This document shows positions 32,437-44,876 of a DNA stretch of 64,000 nt, piece after piece. Position 1 is the first letter of the stretch; each line of letters starts with the position of its first letter. The position numbers and the translations under genes were made by a program. The notes beneath the pieces are model-generated. The model searched no databases. It was not told the DNA's origin and worked only from the letters and a program-made list of their open reading frames with translations. The stretch covers positions 206,428,001-206,492,000 of the forward strand of contig CM059582.1 in assembly GCA_030407085.1 (NCBI GenBank), in the 5' to 3' direction. This stretch comes from Trichopria drosophilae (lineage: Eukaryota > Arthropoda > Insecta > Hymenoptera > Diapriidae).

Positions 32437-33338
32437 ATGGGTTGCGATGGTGGAACTATTCCTCGCAGAGATGAGTTGATACGAGTAAAGAAGAAGCCAG
32501 AACAGGTAAAATTCTAAACATTTTAATCGTAAGATTCAATCTTAACAAACAAATTATATTTCAGAAAGACAAAGAATCAGTGCTTGGATATCGATGGAAA
32601 TACTGTTCCATCAAACAAATCCCGCTTCAAAATCCTGTGGTGGCCTGCGGTTTAGGTCGCCTGTACAGTAAAGAATCCGTTCTCGAAGGTCTTCTCGATC
32701 GTACAACCTTACCTGCATCAGCGCAACACATCAAGAATTTAAAAGACATAAAAACTCTACAATTGACACCAAACCCAGAATTCGACGGTCCCAGAACAAA
32801 AAAGAGCGACAACACCACCGACACAGGTAGAAATCCTTACATATGTCCAGTTATCGGTTTGGAAATGAACGGTAAATACCGATTCTGCTTCCTCTGGAGT
32901 TGCGGATGCGTAATGAGCGAAAGAGCCCTAAAAGAAGTAAAAACCACCGTCTGTCACAAGTGTCAAAAACCTTTCAACGATACCGATGTCATAATCATGA
33001 ATGCCGAAGACGAAGATTTGATAAAAATGGAAGAAAATTGTTTACTTCGTAAAGTGGAAAAGAAATCAAAGAAAAAACGACCTGTCGAAGACGCCTCTAC
33101 CGAAGTAAAAGTCGAAGATGTAAAAAAGATCAAAAAGGAAGAAGTAGCCGGTCCCAGTAAACCTGTTTCGAAACGAACCGAAGCTGAAGATCCTGCGTAC
33201 AAGAAAGCGAAAGAAGATTACAGCATTGCCAAAGACCCGAAAGCGTCCGAAGTGTTAAAAAGTTTGTTTACAACGCACAAGTCTGCTGCTACGCAAGAGC
33301 GTGCACATTGGATTACTTACAATCCGTTTTATAATTAA
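32437..33338 (+). CDS. Rtf2: Replication termination factor 2 homologue (RTF2)
   Basis: A nuclear protein of the RTF2 family, which acts at stalled replication forks and on the replisome-associated RNase H2 pathway in other eukaryotes. Two exons join in frame: 32437-32505 (MGCDGGTIPRRDELIRVKKK, the diagnostic N-terminus) and 32565-33338. The intron is GT-AG, 59 bp. Total 280 aa; human RTF2 is 306. The C2HC2 RING-like domain lies at about residues 110-160, with ICPVIGLEMNGKYRF, SCGCVMSERALKE and CHKCQKPF. A lysine-rich, Glu-rich low-complexity tail follows. AATAAA at 33337-33342 overlaps the stop codon. The gene converges on MBTPS1 with stop codons 158 bp apart. The call is firm. Confidence 0.96.
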
Positions 33339-33496
33339 TAAATTGTATAAAACATTTAAAAAACGATAAATTTATTTCGTAACTATAAATAGATTCTCTA
33401 TACTAGAAGGTTGTATAAAACATGGTGTCACATTCGTCATTAAATATAAAAGAATTGCAAATAAAAAAGTAATAAAAATAGAAAATTCTTATCGAA

Positions 33497-36400
33497 TCAC
33501 ATTGTTGGCACCCTTCGCAGCGCAATGGCCTGGATCATCCGTTGCAACCTCCCAACGGCACGTTTCCTTCGACAACGCTTCGCAAGGCAGTAACCGAATA
33601 CGAAGTATAAGATCCCGCTTATTATCGCCACACCAATTACGTAATTCCAATATTCGTTGTCGCGCCACACATTTTCTGTTCGATCTTCTACCCGGTCGAA
33701 TAAATCTGAATTCCCACCTCCGCCTCTCCTTCGTATCCAAGCCGGATGCGAATCTTGCATTGGTATTATTACATCTTCGGAATCTCCGACAGAAAGTAAT
33801 TTCTGCGATTTGTACAAATTTCTGAAAATAAAGTTTGTTTATTTCAAAGTTTACGTTGGGAAAACATTTTCTTACGTTGGAGCCGATTCGTTGAGAGGTT
33901 CAGCCACTGCGAGTTGCAAAACTGGACAATGCGGAAGATCACGTCTTCTGCTGTTGTCTTCGAGTACTTTACTGTTACGATACAAATGACTACCTTCCAT
34001 TCGCTGCGGCAATTTACTGTTTGAATGAAATTCTTTGTTTTTCCCTTTATTGCGATTCTCTTCGTTTATAAATACTGACGGTATACGACCGGTCGAAGCG
34101 TATTCCAACATTGCGTCCAGCATCCAAAAACAGGCTAAAAAAACCATTTATTTAATAAATGTTAAAAATGATCGTAAAATAGATGACGTACATGATTGCA
34201 AGTGGCTGTCATCGATACAATTCGAATCTCCGTAAACCATCAATCTTCCAGACTTGTAATTTTTATCGTGTATTTTCTTTTTCATGTTTCTGCGATCGTT
34301 GACTTGATATAATCCCAAAATTGGAACGAATGTCGAATCACCGACTTCAGTTTCGGAGAGAAGTTCTTGTCCTTGATCTCTCAATTCTACATGTAATACG
34401 AAACCTTCCTTCGGAAACCTGAAATATTTTCTTTAAAAATGTGTCTAATCGATACTGAGTATACGGTATTTTCATGGCATTTTTATGACATTTTCTGGTA
34501 TTTTTATGACATTTTGTAGCATTTTTATTTCATTTTATGGCATTTTTGGAACATTTTATGGTACATATGGTATATAAAATTTACGGGTCATAAAAATAAA
34601 AATGTCGCGAAAATACCTTAAAAACTGAATCTTCTGACATTTTTATTATCTTCAAGTGTTAAAGGTATTTTCATGGCATTTTTATGACATTTTATGGCAT
34701 ACCCGAATGTTAAGATGTCATAGTTCGCGACTGTAAAACTCACCTGTATTTGTAGTTTAGTTCTAAATTATTTCCCGAAAATAAATAATATTGCCTAAAA
34801 ATACAAAAAAAATATTTAAAAAATGGAGACAATAATTCCAGTTTCATCAGTCGATCAAGTAGATTTTTCACATTTCGGTCCGCCATTTTGGATTCGCCAT
34901 ATTGAATTTTGAAAATATGAGTTCAGATTCGTAATCAGCGACCCCGAAAACCCCAGAGTAACAATTTTCAGCCATTTTCCGCGTAAGGAAAAATGTATGC
35001 TTCAAAGGGTTAAGCCATAAATCTTCTCGCATTTTTTAGGCCATAAAATGTTAAAAAATACCATGACCTGGATCTTCTGACATTTTTACTATCTTCAAGT
35101 TTTCAAAGTATTTTCGTGACATTTTTATGACATTTTATGGCATTTTTTGGGCCATAAAAACTGGATCTTCTGGCATTTTTTGGACCACAAAATGTCATAA
35201 AAATGTTACGAAAATACCTTAAAAACTGAATCTTCTGACATTTTTATTACCTTCAAGTTTTTTAAGTATTTTACTTCAGTCATTTTTACTATCTTCAAGT
35301 TTTTTAAGTATTTTCATGGCATTTTTATGACATTTTATGGCATTTTTTGGGCCATAAAAACTGGATCTTCTGGAATTTTTGGACCATGAAATGTCATAAA
35401 AATGTCACGAAAATACCTTAAAAACTGGATCTTCAGTCATTTTTCCTATCTTCAAGTTTTTAATGTAATTTTATAGCATTTTTATTTCATTTTATGGCAT
35501 TTTTAGAACATTTTATCGCATTTTCCGGGTCAAAAATACTGGATCTTCTGGAATTTTTGGACCATAAAATGTCATAAAAATGTTACGAAAATACCTTAAA
35601 AACTGGATCTTCTGACATTTTTATTATCTTCAGATTTTAAAGGTATTTTCATGGTATTTTTATGACATTTTATGGCATTTTTTGGGCCATAAAAACTGGA
35701 TCTTCTGGAATTTTTTAGACCATTAAAACTGGATTTTCTGTCATTTTTTGGACCATAAAATGTCATAAAAATATTACGAACATACCTTAAAAACTGGATC
35801 TTCTGACATTTTTATTACCTTCAAGTTTTTTAAGTATTTTACTTCTGTCGTTTTTTCTATCTTCAAGTTTTTAAGGTATTTTCATGGTATTTTATAGCAT
35901 TTTTATTTCATTTTATGACATTTTTATGACATTTTATGACATTTTTAGAACAGTTTATGGCATTTTTTGGGCCATAAAAACTGGATCTTCTGGAATTTTT
36001 GGACCATGAAATGTCATAAAAATGTCACGAAAATACCTTAAAAACTGGATCTTCATTCATTTTTACTATCTTCAAGTTTTAAAGGTATTTTCATAGCATT
36101 TTTATGACATTTTATTTATGAAGATAGTAAAAATGACAGAAGAATCAGTTTTTAAGGTATTTTCGTGGTATTTTTTAATATTTTATGGCCTAAAAAATGC
36201 CAGAAGATCCAGTCTTATGGCTTAAAGAATGCCAGGCATTTTTTGGGCCATAAAAACTGGATCTTCTGGAATTTTTGGACCATGAAATGTCATAAAAATG
36301 TCACGAAAATACCCTAAAAACTGAATCTTCTGACATTTTTATTATCTTCAAGTTTTTTAAGTATTTTACATCAGTCATTTTTACTATCTTCAAGTTTTTA

Positions 36401-39400
36401 AAGTAATTTTATAGCACTTTTATTTCATTTTATGGCATTTTTAGAACATTTTATGGCATTTTCCGGGTTAAAAATACTGGATCTTCTGGAATTTTTGGAC
36501 CATAAAACTTGGACCATTTTTACTATCTTCAAGTTTTTTAAGTATTTTACTTTATAGATATTTTCATGGTATTTTTATGACATTTCATGACATTTTTATA
36601 ACATTTTATGGCATTTTTGGGCCATAAAAACTGGATCTTCTGGCATCTTTTGGACCGTAAAATGTCACGAAAATACCTTAAAAACTGGATCTTCTGTCAT
36701 TTTTACTATCTTCAAGTTTTTAAGGTATTTTCATGGCATTCTTATGATATTTTACAGTATTTTTATTTCATTTTATGGCAGTTTTATTTCATTTTATAGC
36801 ATTTTTATAACATTTTATGGCATTTTCCGGGTCATAAAAACTGGATCTTCTGGAATTTTTGGACCATGAAATGTCATAAAAATGTCACGAAAATACCTTA
36901 AAAACCGGATCTTCAGTCATTTTTACTATCTTCAAGTTTTAAAGGTATTTTCAAGGCATTTTTATGACATTTTATTTATGAAGATAGTAAAAATGACAGA
37001 AGATTCAGTTTTTAAGGTATTTTCGTGACATTTTTATGACATTTTATGGTCCAAAAATTCCAGTCCAGATCCAGTTTTTATATCCCGGAAAATGCCATAA
37101 AATGTTCTAAATCTTCAGGAATTTTTTAGACCATTAAAACTGGATTTTCTGGCATTTTTTGGACCATAAAATGTCATCTCTTTAAAAATGTGTCTAATTG
37201 AAATAAAGTGTACGCACCGAGATATAACTGTTCCAGACGCAAACGTAACTGGCGGATGTTGTCCCAGAACGAACTGTCCATCTCTAACGCTGTCGCCGAA
37301 AGCAATACCCCAATTTCCGAACAATAAATCATTCAGCGCAGGAATATTTGCACCACCAGTGTCCGGTACCCACCATTGTCGAGTGTTTACGTCGTAGAAT
37401 TTTACTTTGTGCATTACGCTGACATTGTACCAGTCGGCGAACACAACTACCGATAAACCTTTCTTCTCCACATCGTCTTTCAATTTTAGGATCTGTCGAC
37501 AATCAACAATTTAAATACTGAAGTTAATTTGTTGGTTATAAGTACCTCTTCTGCGAAGAATTCTTCTTCGGTATCAACAACAAGTAGAGTTCCGTAGTTA
37601 AGAGCATCGAAACATGTGTAAGGTGTTCCGAGTACTTCGAGATAGTAACCTGCATTTCTTAAATGTTGGTACATATCTTTAAAGTTCGTGTGAATATGAT
37701 CACCGTTCCAGTCCAATGGATCTTTTTTGGCTCGAAGATCATCGCGAGGAAAGTAACCCGGAGGATACCTCAGATTGTGATATTGGTCCCACAACAGTCG
37801 CATTCTAATAAATAATTAAATGTCGATTACTGTCGTCACTTTAAACTAATAATAATACATACTGCCTCGGTGGTGTTGGTATAACTTTTGCTCTAATCGG
37901 CAACTCGATATTTGATCGTCTAACATCCAGTTCCCCATTACCCGGTGGCGATTCAATAATCACAGAAATTCGACCTAAACGAATCAATTTTATAACTTTT
38001 GTCTATTTTTCTCTAACTTATTTTTACCTTGTGCGATGCCTTGCCAATCGCTGGCAGATTTTGGTACTGTGATGGAGACAGCCAGCCATCCGGACCATGG
38101 CCACAGTATATCAGCATGCGTAAGAGAAATTTCTATCCTGTCACCATTACCACGAATGTACGGATGCCAACTAACTGCTGCGACACGTCCGGACACACCC
38201 AATCCGTTTAAAATTGTAACGTTAACAATCGTTGGCATACCGGAATAATAAATTGCTTGCGTACAATAAGGCCACATGTATTGACACTCCGTCAAATCTA
38301 TATAACTCGGACTTAAAGTTGCAATCGGTGTATAAGTTCGGAGGAAATGAAACGCCCGAAGAAGATCCAACCGACCGGCACCTTGTTCGAACATCCCAAC
38401 CGCTGGTAATCGACGAGCAGATTCCAACAATGCTTGCTTCATACTCGCCGGTGTAATCTTTGTTGAATTACTAGTTTCCAAAAATCCACTGGCGAGGAGT
38501 GCGACAGCTCCAGCAACAACTGGACTTGCCACCGAAGTACCCGAAAGTGTTTGACAACCGCTTTCGAGCGCTGAACCGCTAACCCCGGAACCGTAGGTTA
38601 CCAGATCAGGTTTAACTCGACCGTAACCCGATGGTAATTCCCATGTAGTCATTCCTCGGGAAGAAAACCCAGCTATTCGATCCTCCCAATTAATTCCACC
38701 GACCCCAATTACATCCATTTGATCCGCAGGATTATTTAGTGTTCTAAAAATAAACGATGTGAAGAAATGCCCGATGTAATGTAGCGTAAAAACTTACCCG
38801 TACAGAGGTCCATCGTTGCCGATTGCAGAAACCATGATGACTCCGTTAGCGGTAAGTTCCCAAACTTTGTCGACGAATGGATGATCCATAAAATCTGGCC
38901 CCCCGATACTTAAATTCAGTACCATAATTTTTGCAAGAATGGCATAATTGAATGCGTCCAAGAACCAAGATGTGTATGACACCTGTGCGTTGGTAAAAAC
39001 TCGAAATATGTGAAGTTCTGCGTCGGGTGCAAGTCCAAGACATTCTTGGGAAGATGCGATGACTCCTGCGACAAATGTTCCATGTCCGAGTCCATCTTCG
39101 AGTGTTTTTTCATTAGTCCAGTTTGTACGTTCTTTAATTTTTTTGAAATGAGGATGACTTGCTGCTAGGCCAGTATCAAATATTGCTACCTAAAAATATA
39201 ATGTTTTGTCTACTCGGCAATGGGTAAATTTTCTTTATTTTTTACCTTGATACCACTGCCAGTGACTCCCATTCCCCATAAGACATCCGCCTGAAGTATA
39301 CTTGCGATTTGTCGAGGCAAAGCTCGTAATAATCTTCGTGAAGAACGATGTGTAAATTCATTACTTTTGACTTCATGGAGTTTCCGTTTGAATGTTTTGT

Positions 39401-39833
39401 ATTCTGGAACATCTTTGTCTGATGTAATATATTTTAATGTACGTTGTACAAGTTGATGAGGTGTCACACGTGCGATAAGTGGATGATTCGTTAGAGCGTT
39501 TATACTTTCTTTGTCACTCTCCAAAAATATTACGTCAAAGTCACTAGGATAATTGCTGGCTGGATTATCTCTGTCCAAAATCTTCCAATTTTTTGTATTG
39601 GACAATGCAGCTTCAATAAACTTTTTACGAGTGTTTGACTTGTAATATCCTTTGAAGGCAACGATATATTCGTTTTTAACAACCGTAGAAGAAAAGTCTA
39701 CTTTGACTTCTCGATCCAGCGACGAAGTGCAAGTACCATTGGTATCGAAGTGAGGATGTTCGAACCAGCTGTAACTTGTTCCAAAAATCAGCGACAAGAG
39801 GTAAACTTGTAACCATCTAATTCGCAGCTTCAT
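33497..39833 (-). CDS. Mbtps1: Membrane-bound transcription factor site-1 protease
   Basis: A subtilisin-family (S8) protease of the Golgi that makes the first cut of SREBP and ATF6 in known animals. Nine exons join in frame to 1050 aa (human 1052): 39833-39246, 39189-38798, 38743-38028, 37974-37863, 37804-37546, 37492-37218, 34418-34192, 34134-33876, 33821-33497. The N-terminus is a signal peptide (about residues 1-22). The autocleavage site RRLL is at 166-169. The triad is Asp201 (VAIFDTG), His232 (GHGTFVAG) and Ser397 (GTSVASP), all exactly 17 positions before the human residues. A membrane segment (about 1003-1023) and a short Arg-rich cytosolic tail end the protein. Introns are short except intron 6 (about 2.8 kb), which holds a satellite. 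A minus-strand AATAAA lies at 33375-33370, inside the RTF2 3' region. The start is the ATG before the signal peptide. Confidence 0.97.
34440..37190. repeat. Palindromic satellite filling MBTPS1 intron 6
   Basis: About a dozen degenerate units of roughly 200 bp. Each contains ACTGGATCTTCTG, TTTTTACTATCTTCAAG, AAGGTATTTTCATGGCATTT and TTTGGGCCATAAAA. Within a unit, TGACATTTTTATGACATTTT and AAAATGTCATAAAAATGTCA are inverted complements, so long hairpins are possible. Small flipped blocks occur (for example 36115-36160 and 36975-37030). One family-Q copy (34880-34985) with TTAA-type ends interrupts it. The same satellite forms 42720-43745. Confidence 0.88.
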
Positions 39834-40329
39834 ACTATGTACATATCTGAAAAGTAAATAATGTAAATTTACGTCGCATAAATGATGCGGCTGCAGGCAT
39901 AGAGGAAATTACCTCGAAAACTCTTAAGGTATGTGGAAATTATATTGTTAAATCTCCTATATAAAATATCTTTTAAAATATGTCTTGAACATTTCAAAAA
40001 TTGTTTCAGTACGTAAAGTAGAGAAAGAGGTTTAATGCAGAATTATAGACCGATTGCATTATTGTGTCTCTCAAAAATCTTTCTTAACCCTTTCAGTCAC
40101 AGCGGGACACCAGTGTCCCATGGTATCAACTTCTAATTTATGAGTGGTTCGTCAACAATTTCATTACGGTTTCTTGTTCCTGCCCTTCCTAAGACTTCAA
40201 TAAATAAATAATAAATAAATAAATAAATTTATTCTCCAACAGTTCATATACAATAATAATTTCTACATAGACCTGATCTTCTACCTGCCCCTTTTATAAA
40301 AAATTGCATTAATTTTCTTCTCAAACCTT
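39834..40329. other. 5' flank of MBTPS1 and LINE debris
   Basis: The first 150 bp upstream of the MBTPS1 ATG presumably hold the promoter and 5' UTR; no element is recognised. At about 40020-40085 (+) a fragment encodes NYRPIALLCLSK, a reverse-transcriptase motif. It is followed by TTAACCCTTTCAGTCACAG (an isolated TTAA-type end) and, at 40198-40232, an AAATAAAT simple repeat that looks like a LINE tail. Confidence 0.5.
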
Positions 40330-41862
40330 TAAGATTTTTATTTAATAAGTCAATCGAGACTGGAGTTATGCCGACTGCTTGGAAACAATCGTTTATTAAT
40401 CGTCAATTACAGACCTATTTCAATTATTAGTATAATTCCAAAGATTTTAGATGCTGTAGTGACTACAAAAATAACAGCGGCATTTTCATCGGTTATTATT
40501 CCTGAACAGCATGGGTTTGTAAAGGGCAGATCCACATTAACTAACTTGTTGCTCTATACTAATTTTATTTCTAAGGCTTTAGAGGAATTTGCTCAGGTGG
40601 ACTCAATCTACCTTGATTTTTCTAAGGCCTTTGATACGGTCGATCATGGCATTTTAGTGTCAAAATTAGCTTCCGTGGGTATTCGGGGGAGTCTTCTAAC
40701 GTGGATATCTTCTTTTATCAGCGATAGACAATATTTTGTGAAAATTAATAATTCCACGTCTGAGGGGTATATAATCACGTCCGGTGTGCCTCAAGGTTCC
40801 CACCTTGGTCCCATTCTGTTCACTTTATTTATAAACGACATCAAACACTTTATTCAACACTCGAATATTTTAATTTTTGCTGATGACGTCAAATTATATG
40901 CATGGATTGGGTCTCCTTGTGATGCCTCGAGGTTACAGCGTGATTTAGAAGCTTTAGATAGGTGGTCTCATAGAAATAAATTAAAATTGAATATATCGAA
41001 ATGTAAATTTATGTCCTTTTTCAGAGGCTCGAAAGCAATTGAATTTACGTATAAGCTGAACAATGAGTCATTAGAACCTTGTTCGATTATCAAGGATTTA
41101 GGTATTTTGTTCGATAGAACCCTTTCTTTTTCAGATCAATTGCGAGTATGTGTATCGAAGGCATATTCATCTCTTGGGTTCTTAAGACGTTCCACATCAG
41201 GTTTTAGGAATGTTGGAACTTTAATTTATCTTTATAAAACTATTGTCTTGCCTCACATCTTGTATGGGTCTTCAGTATGGACACCTTACACCCTGCAAGG
41301 CATTGAAGCCTTGGAGTCCGTTCAACATGGATTCATAAGGCTTTTATGTCTTAAAGAGGGTTCACCTATGAGTCTGTATAATCATGACTATTCTAGTCAA
41401 GCAGAACGCTTTAATTTAAGTACAGTTAAATTGATACATTTATGCTTAGATTTAAAATTGGCGTTTAGAATTATTAATAATATGTTAAGTTGTAGTGAAT
41501 TAGATTCTGTTTTTTCTATGCGTTCAATACAGCATAATCTTCGAAGCGTGAGACCGGTTCAAGAGCGTAACATTAATACAAACTATACTTTTTTTTCATG
41601 TATTCCACGTATAATAAGATCTCGGAATTGTCTACCATCAAGTATTATGAACTCGCCTTCGTATATGAGTTTCTCTTGAAGAGTGAAAGATTATTATAAA
41701 GATTATTAAAATTCCTTACGCGCCAAGGATTTACTTTGAAATTATTGTTTTATTATTGTTTATATGTAATTCATGTAGAACGCGTCTTTATTATTTGTTC
41801 ATATTTTGTAAAAGGCTTTGTAGCCGTTAATCCAATTAAAAAAAAAAAAAAAAAAAAAAATA
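40330..41862 (+). pseudogene. 5'-truncated LINE with poly(A) tail
   Basis: Reverse transcriptase begins mid-domain (TAWKQSFI near 40375, then a frame break). It is open from 40459 to 41679 (406 aa): EQHGFVKGRSTLTN, YLDFSKAFDTVDHG, GVPQGSHLGPILF, an intact FADD box (about 40877-40888), KLNISKCKFMSF, KDLGILFDRTLSF and SMRSIQHNLR near the end. The 3' end has a hairpin (GGCT-TTGT-AGCC, 41814-41825), CGTTAATCC and an A-run of more than 20 (41838-41861). It is closely related to LINE A in layout. Truncated, but the RT core looks intact. Confidence 0.88.
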
Positions 41863-42477
41863 GAAAATAAAATAAAACTATGGTATCTGCAAGGCTAGGC
41901 CTGTACACAAAAGAACAACAGAGGTATTTTAGCGAAACGAAAACACCTCCAAGTTTTGGAGAACACTTAAAATAGGAACTAAACTTACATACTAGAAATA
42001 ACAATATAAAATTTAAATGTATTGTGTACATAGACCTGGTTTCCATAAAGAAGAAAACATCAGGTCAAAAAAGAAAATATAATACCTAAAATATAAAATA
42101 CTATTAATGTTATTAAAAAATAATAATATTACATGATATATAATGTAATTTATGTTGTGTCTGTCTTTTTGAAAAATAAAAAAACACTTACCCAGCAAAC
42201 ACAAAAGTAACAGTTATGTAACATTTATGTAACAATGTAACCATTACGTAAATGTTACATAATTGTTACTTTCTGTGCGTTTACATGGTTTTCTTGAAAA
42301 AAAATGTATTTATTCTCTACGTTTCGGACTCTCGTGGGCCATCTTCAGCACTGATGCATAATATTGCATAATTATGTAAAATAATGATTGTTAATAAGAA
42401 ATTATTTAAAAAAAGCATAATTTTCAAAAGAAATGTCTACAGGGACGAAATAGCTATTATTATTTGATGTTTGGTAT
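41863..42477. other. AT-rich spacer with one palindromic repeat
   Basis: Contains a TGCAAACAC-type palindrome at 42190-42285 (CCAGCAAACACAAAAGTAAC to GTTACTTTCTGTGCG). Otherwise nothing is recognised. Confidence 0.5.
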
Positions 42478-42660
42478 ACAGGGGTTTTTGGGGACGCTGA
42501 TTTGTATTAGATTTACAAAATTCTAAATGGCGGATCCAATATGGCTGACCAAAAATCTGAGAAACGGTGATTCTTTTGATGTATTGGACCCGCCATTTTG
42601 AATTTTGTAAATTTGACACCGAATTCATAATCAGCGACTCCAAAAACCCCTCCCTATCAG
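42478..42660. repeat. Palindromic pair of family Q units
   Basis: A forward unit (GGGGTTTTTGGGGACGCTGA to AAATGGCGGATCCAATATGG) faces an inverted unit (GACCCGCCATTTTGAATTTT to ATAATCAGCGACTCCAAAAA). Together they give an imperfect palindrome of about 180 bp. Confidence 0.75.
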
Positions 42661-42719
42661 TCTGGAATGCCCCAAAGTGGGGTACTAATACTGAACAAAT
42701 ATCGATATGACAGGGCCCA

Positions 42720-43745
42720 AAAAAATGCCATAAAAATTCCATGAAAATGCCTTAAAAACTGGATCTTCTGACATTTTTACTATCTGCTAGTTTTGAAAAT
42801 GACAGAAGATCTAGATTTTAAGGCATCTTCATATATTTATGGCATTTTTTGGGCCATAAAAACTGGATCTTCTGGCATTTTGTAAAACATAAAATGTCAC
42901 GAAAATACCTTAAAAACTGGAATTTCTGACATTTTTACTATCTTCAAGTTTTTTAAGTATTTTACTTCTGTCATTTTTACTATCTTCAAGTTTTTAAGGT
43001 ATTTTCATAGTATTTTTATGACATTTTATGGCATTTTTGGGCCATAAAAACTGGATCTTCTGGCATCTTTTGGACCGTAAAATGTCACGAAAATACCTTA
43101 AAAACTGGATCTTCTGTAATTTTTACTATCTTCAAGTTCTAAAGGTATTTTCATGGAATTTTTATGACATTTTATGGCAGTTTTTATGATCTAAAAAATG
43201 CCAGAAGATCCGGTTTTTATGACCCAAAAATGCCATAAAATATAATAAAAATACCATGAAAATGCCATGAAAATGTCATAAAAATACCATGAAAATGCCA
43301 TGAAAATGTCATAAAAATACCATGAAAATACCTGAAAAACTCGAAGATAGTAAAAATGACAGAAGTAAAATACTTAAAAAACTTGAAGATAGTAAAAATG
43401 CCAGAAGATCCAGTTTTTAAGGTATTTTCGTGACATTTTATGGTCCACAAAATGCCAGAAGATACAGTTTTTATGGTCTAAAAAATTACAGAAGATCCAG
43501 TTGTTATGGCCCAAAAATGCCATAAAATGTCATAAAAATGCCATGAAAATACATTAAAAACTTGAAGATAGTAAAAATGACTGAAGATCCGGTTTTTAGG
43601 GTATTTTCGTGACATTTTTATGACATTTCATGGTCCAAAAATTCCAGAAGATTCAGTTTTTATGACCCGGAAAATGCCATAAAATGTAATAAAAATGCCA
43701 TAAAATGTCATAAAAATGTCATAAAATGAAATAAAAATGCTATAA
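42720..43745. repeat. Second palindromic satellite block
   Basis: Same satellite as MBTPS1 intron 6. The left half (42720 to about 43185) has the orientation ACTGGATCTTCTG / TACTATCTTCAAG. The right half (about 43186-43745) is inverted (CTTGAAGATAGTAAAAATG / CAGAAGATCCAGTT). The whole block could fold into a cruciform of about 1 kb. Confidence 0.85.
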
Positions 43746-44099
43746 AATCGTAACTCAGCCAATTTTCAATATTTTATCCTAAAGATTTAACTTGTGTCTC
43801 TTGAAATGTAGCTCTTTAAGATAAAAAATGCTGTAAAAGTGCAGCTTTAGAAGGGAAAAAAATGTAATATTTATGTGTGGGGTCTCCCAGTACCCCCAGG
43901 GCATTTCAAGGGTTAATTATCTTTCATAAAAAAATAAATGAATATAAATTCTTCTTATTCGTTGATTGTTTTTATAAGTGAAACAGTTTTGTAGTAAGGA
44001 TCTTCTTGAATAATGGAAAAAATTAAACTTTGGTAATGCACCCATAAAAGATAATATTAAAGTTTCGAACTTTTATTTAGAGTGCTCTTCAGAAAAGTC
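43746..44099. other. Spacer
   Basis: No gene. GGGTTAATT at 43911 resembles a TTAA-type element end without a partner. Confidence 0.4.
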
Positions 44100-44876
44100 C
44101 AAATATGGAATACAGTGGAATTAATTTTGAAGTGGTAATTGATAGATTTCGAGGGGATTCAGTAATACATTCTTTTTTGCCATATTTAGTATTGAATGGT
44201 ATTTTTTAATGGGAGGAATTTGAGGGGATTCAATGAGATATTTTTTAATTCCAAATCTTGTATTCGCTGGAATTCATTTTGATGGTCGTTTGTAGGGGAT
44301 TCAATAAGTCAAAATTCTTTTCATAATTGGGGTTTTATAGGGATTAAAAATCATTCCAATACCATTTTTGAATAAAATGAGATAAAAACAATCAAATTTT
44401 AATCTCCATTAATCCCTTTTAATACCTTTCAATCTTTTTTCGTTTACTGGAAATTGGTAATTGATAGTATTCGACGGCATTCAAAGAATATAATCTTAAA
44501 TCGCATATCTTGTATTAAATGGGATTCTTTCAAATATTGGTAATAAATGGTATTCAAGGGGATCCAAGAAACGAATTTTTAATTCCAGAAATGGTATTTC
44601 AACGGTACTGACAGATGTGGAATTCACAGGGTTTGAAACATACGTTTTTCAATCCCAGTTATGGCATTCAAGAGGATTGATTTTCACAACGATTATTCGA
44701 GGAGGATTCACAAGGATTCAATAATTTCAATTTATATACCTACTTTGGAATTTATTAGAATTCAAAACCACTCCAATCCCTTTTTTGAACAAAATGAATT
44801 AAAAATAGTCCCATTTTAATCCCAATTGATCCCTTTTTAATACTTTTCAATCTTTTTTCATTTACTGGGATTTGCA
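44100..44876. mobile_element. Degenerate GGGATTCAA repeat element
   Basis: About ten irregular units of GGAATT or GGGGATTCAA with AATCC on the other strand. TTTTTTCGTTTACTGG occurs at 44437-44452 and TTTTTTCATTTACTGGG ends at 44871. The latter is the terminus shared with 26661-27072. The outer left end is not clear. The interior resembles the CCCAGTAAACG element at 26661. Confidence 0.55.

Noticed and set aside
33489..33989. Open frames on the opposite strand of the last MBTPS1 exons
   Set aside because: They are shadows of the conserved protease C-terminus, whose exon phases are all consistent.
36608..36799. 63-aa frame in the satellite of MBTPS1 intron 6
   Set aside because: Encoded by satellite units; repeats of WHSYDIL type are not a protein family.
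42013..42204. Possible small membrane protein on the minus strand
   Set aside because: AT-rich, no conserved motif, includes part of a palindromic repeat.
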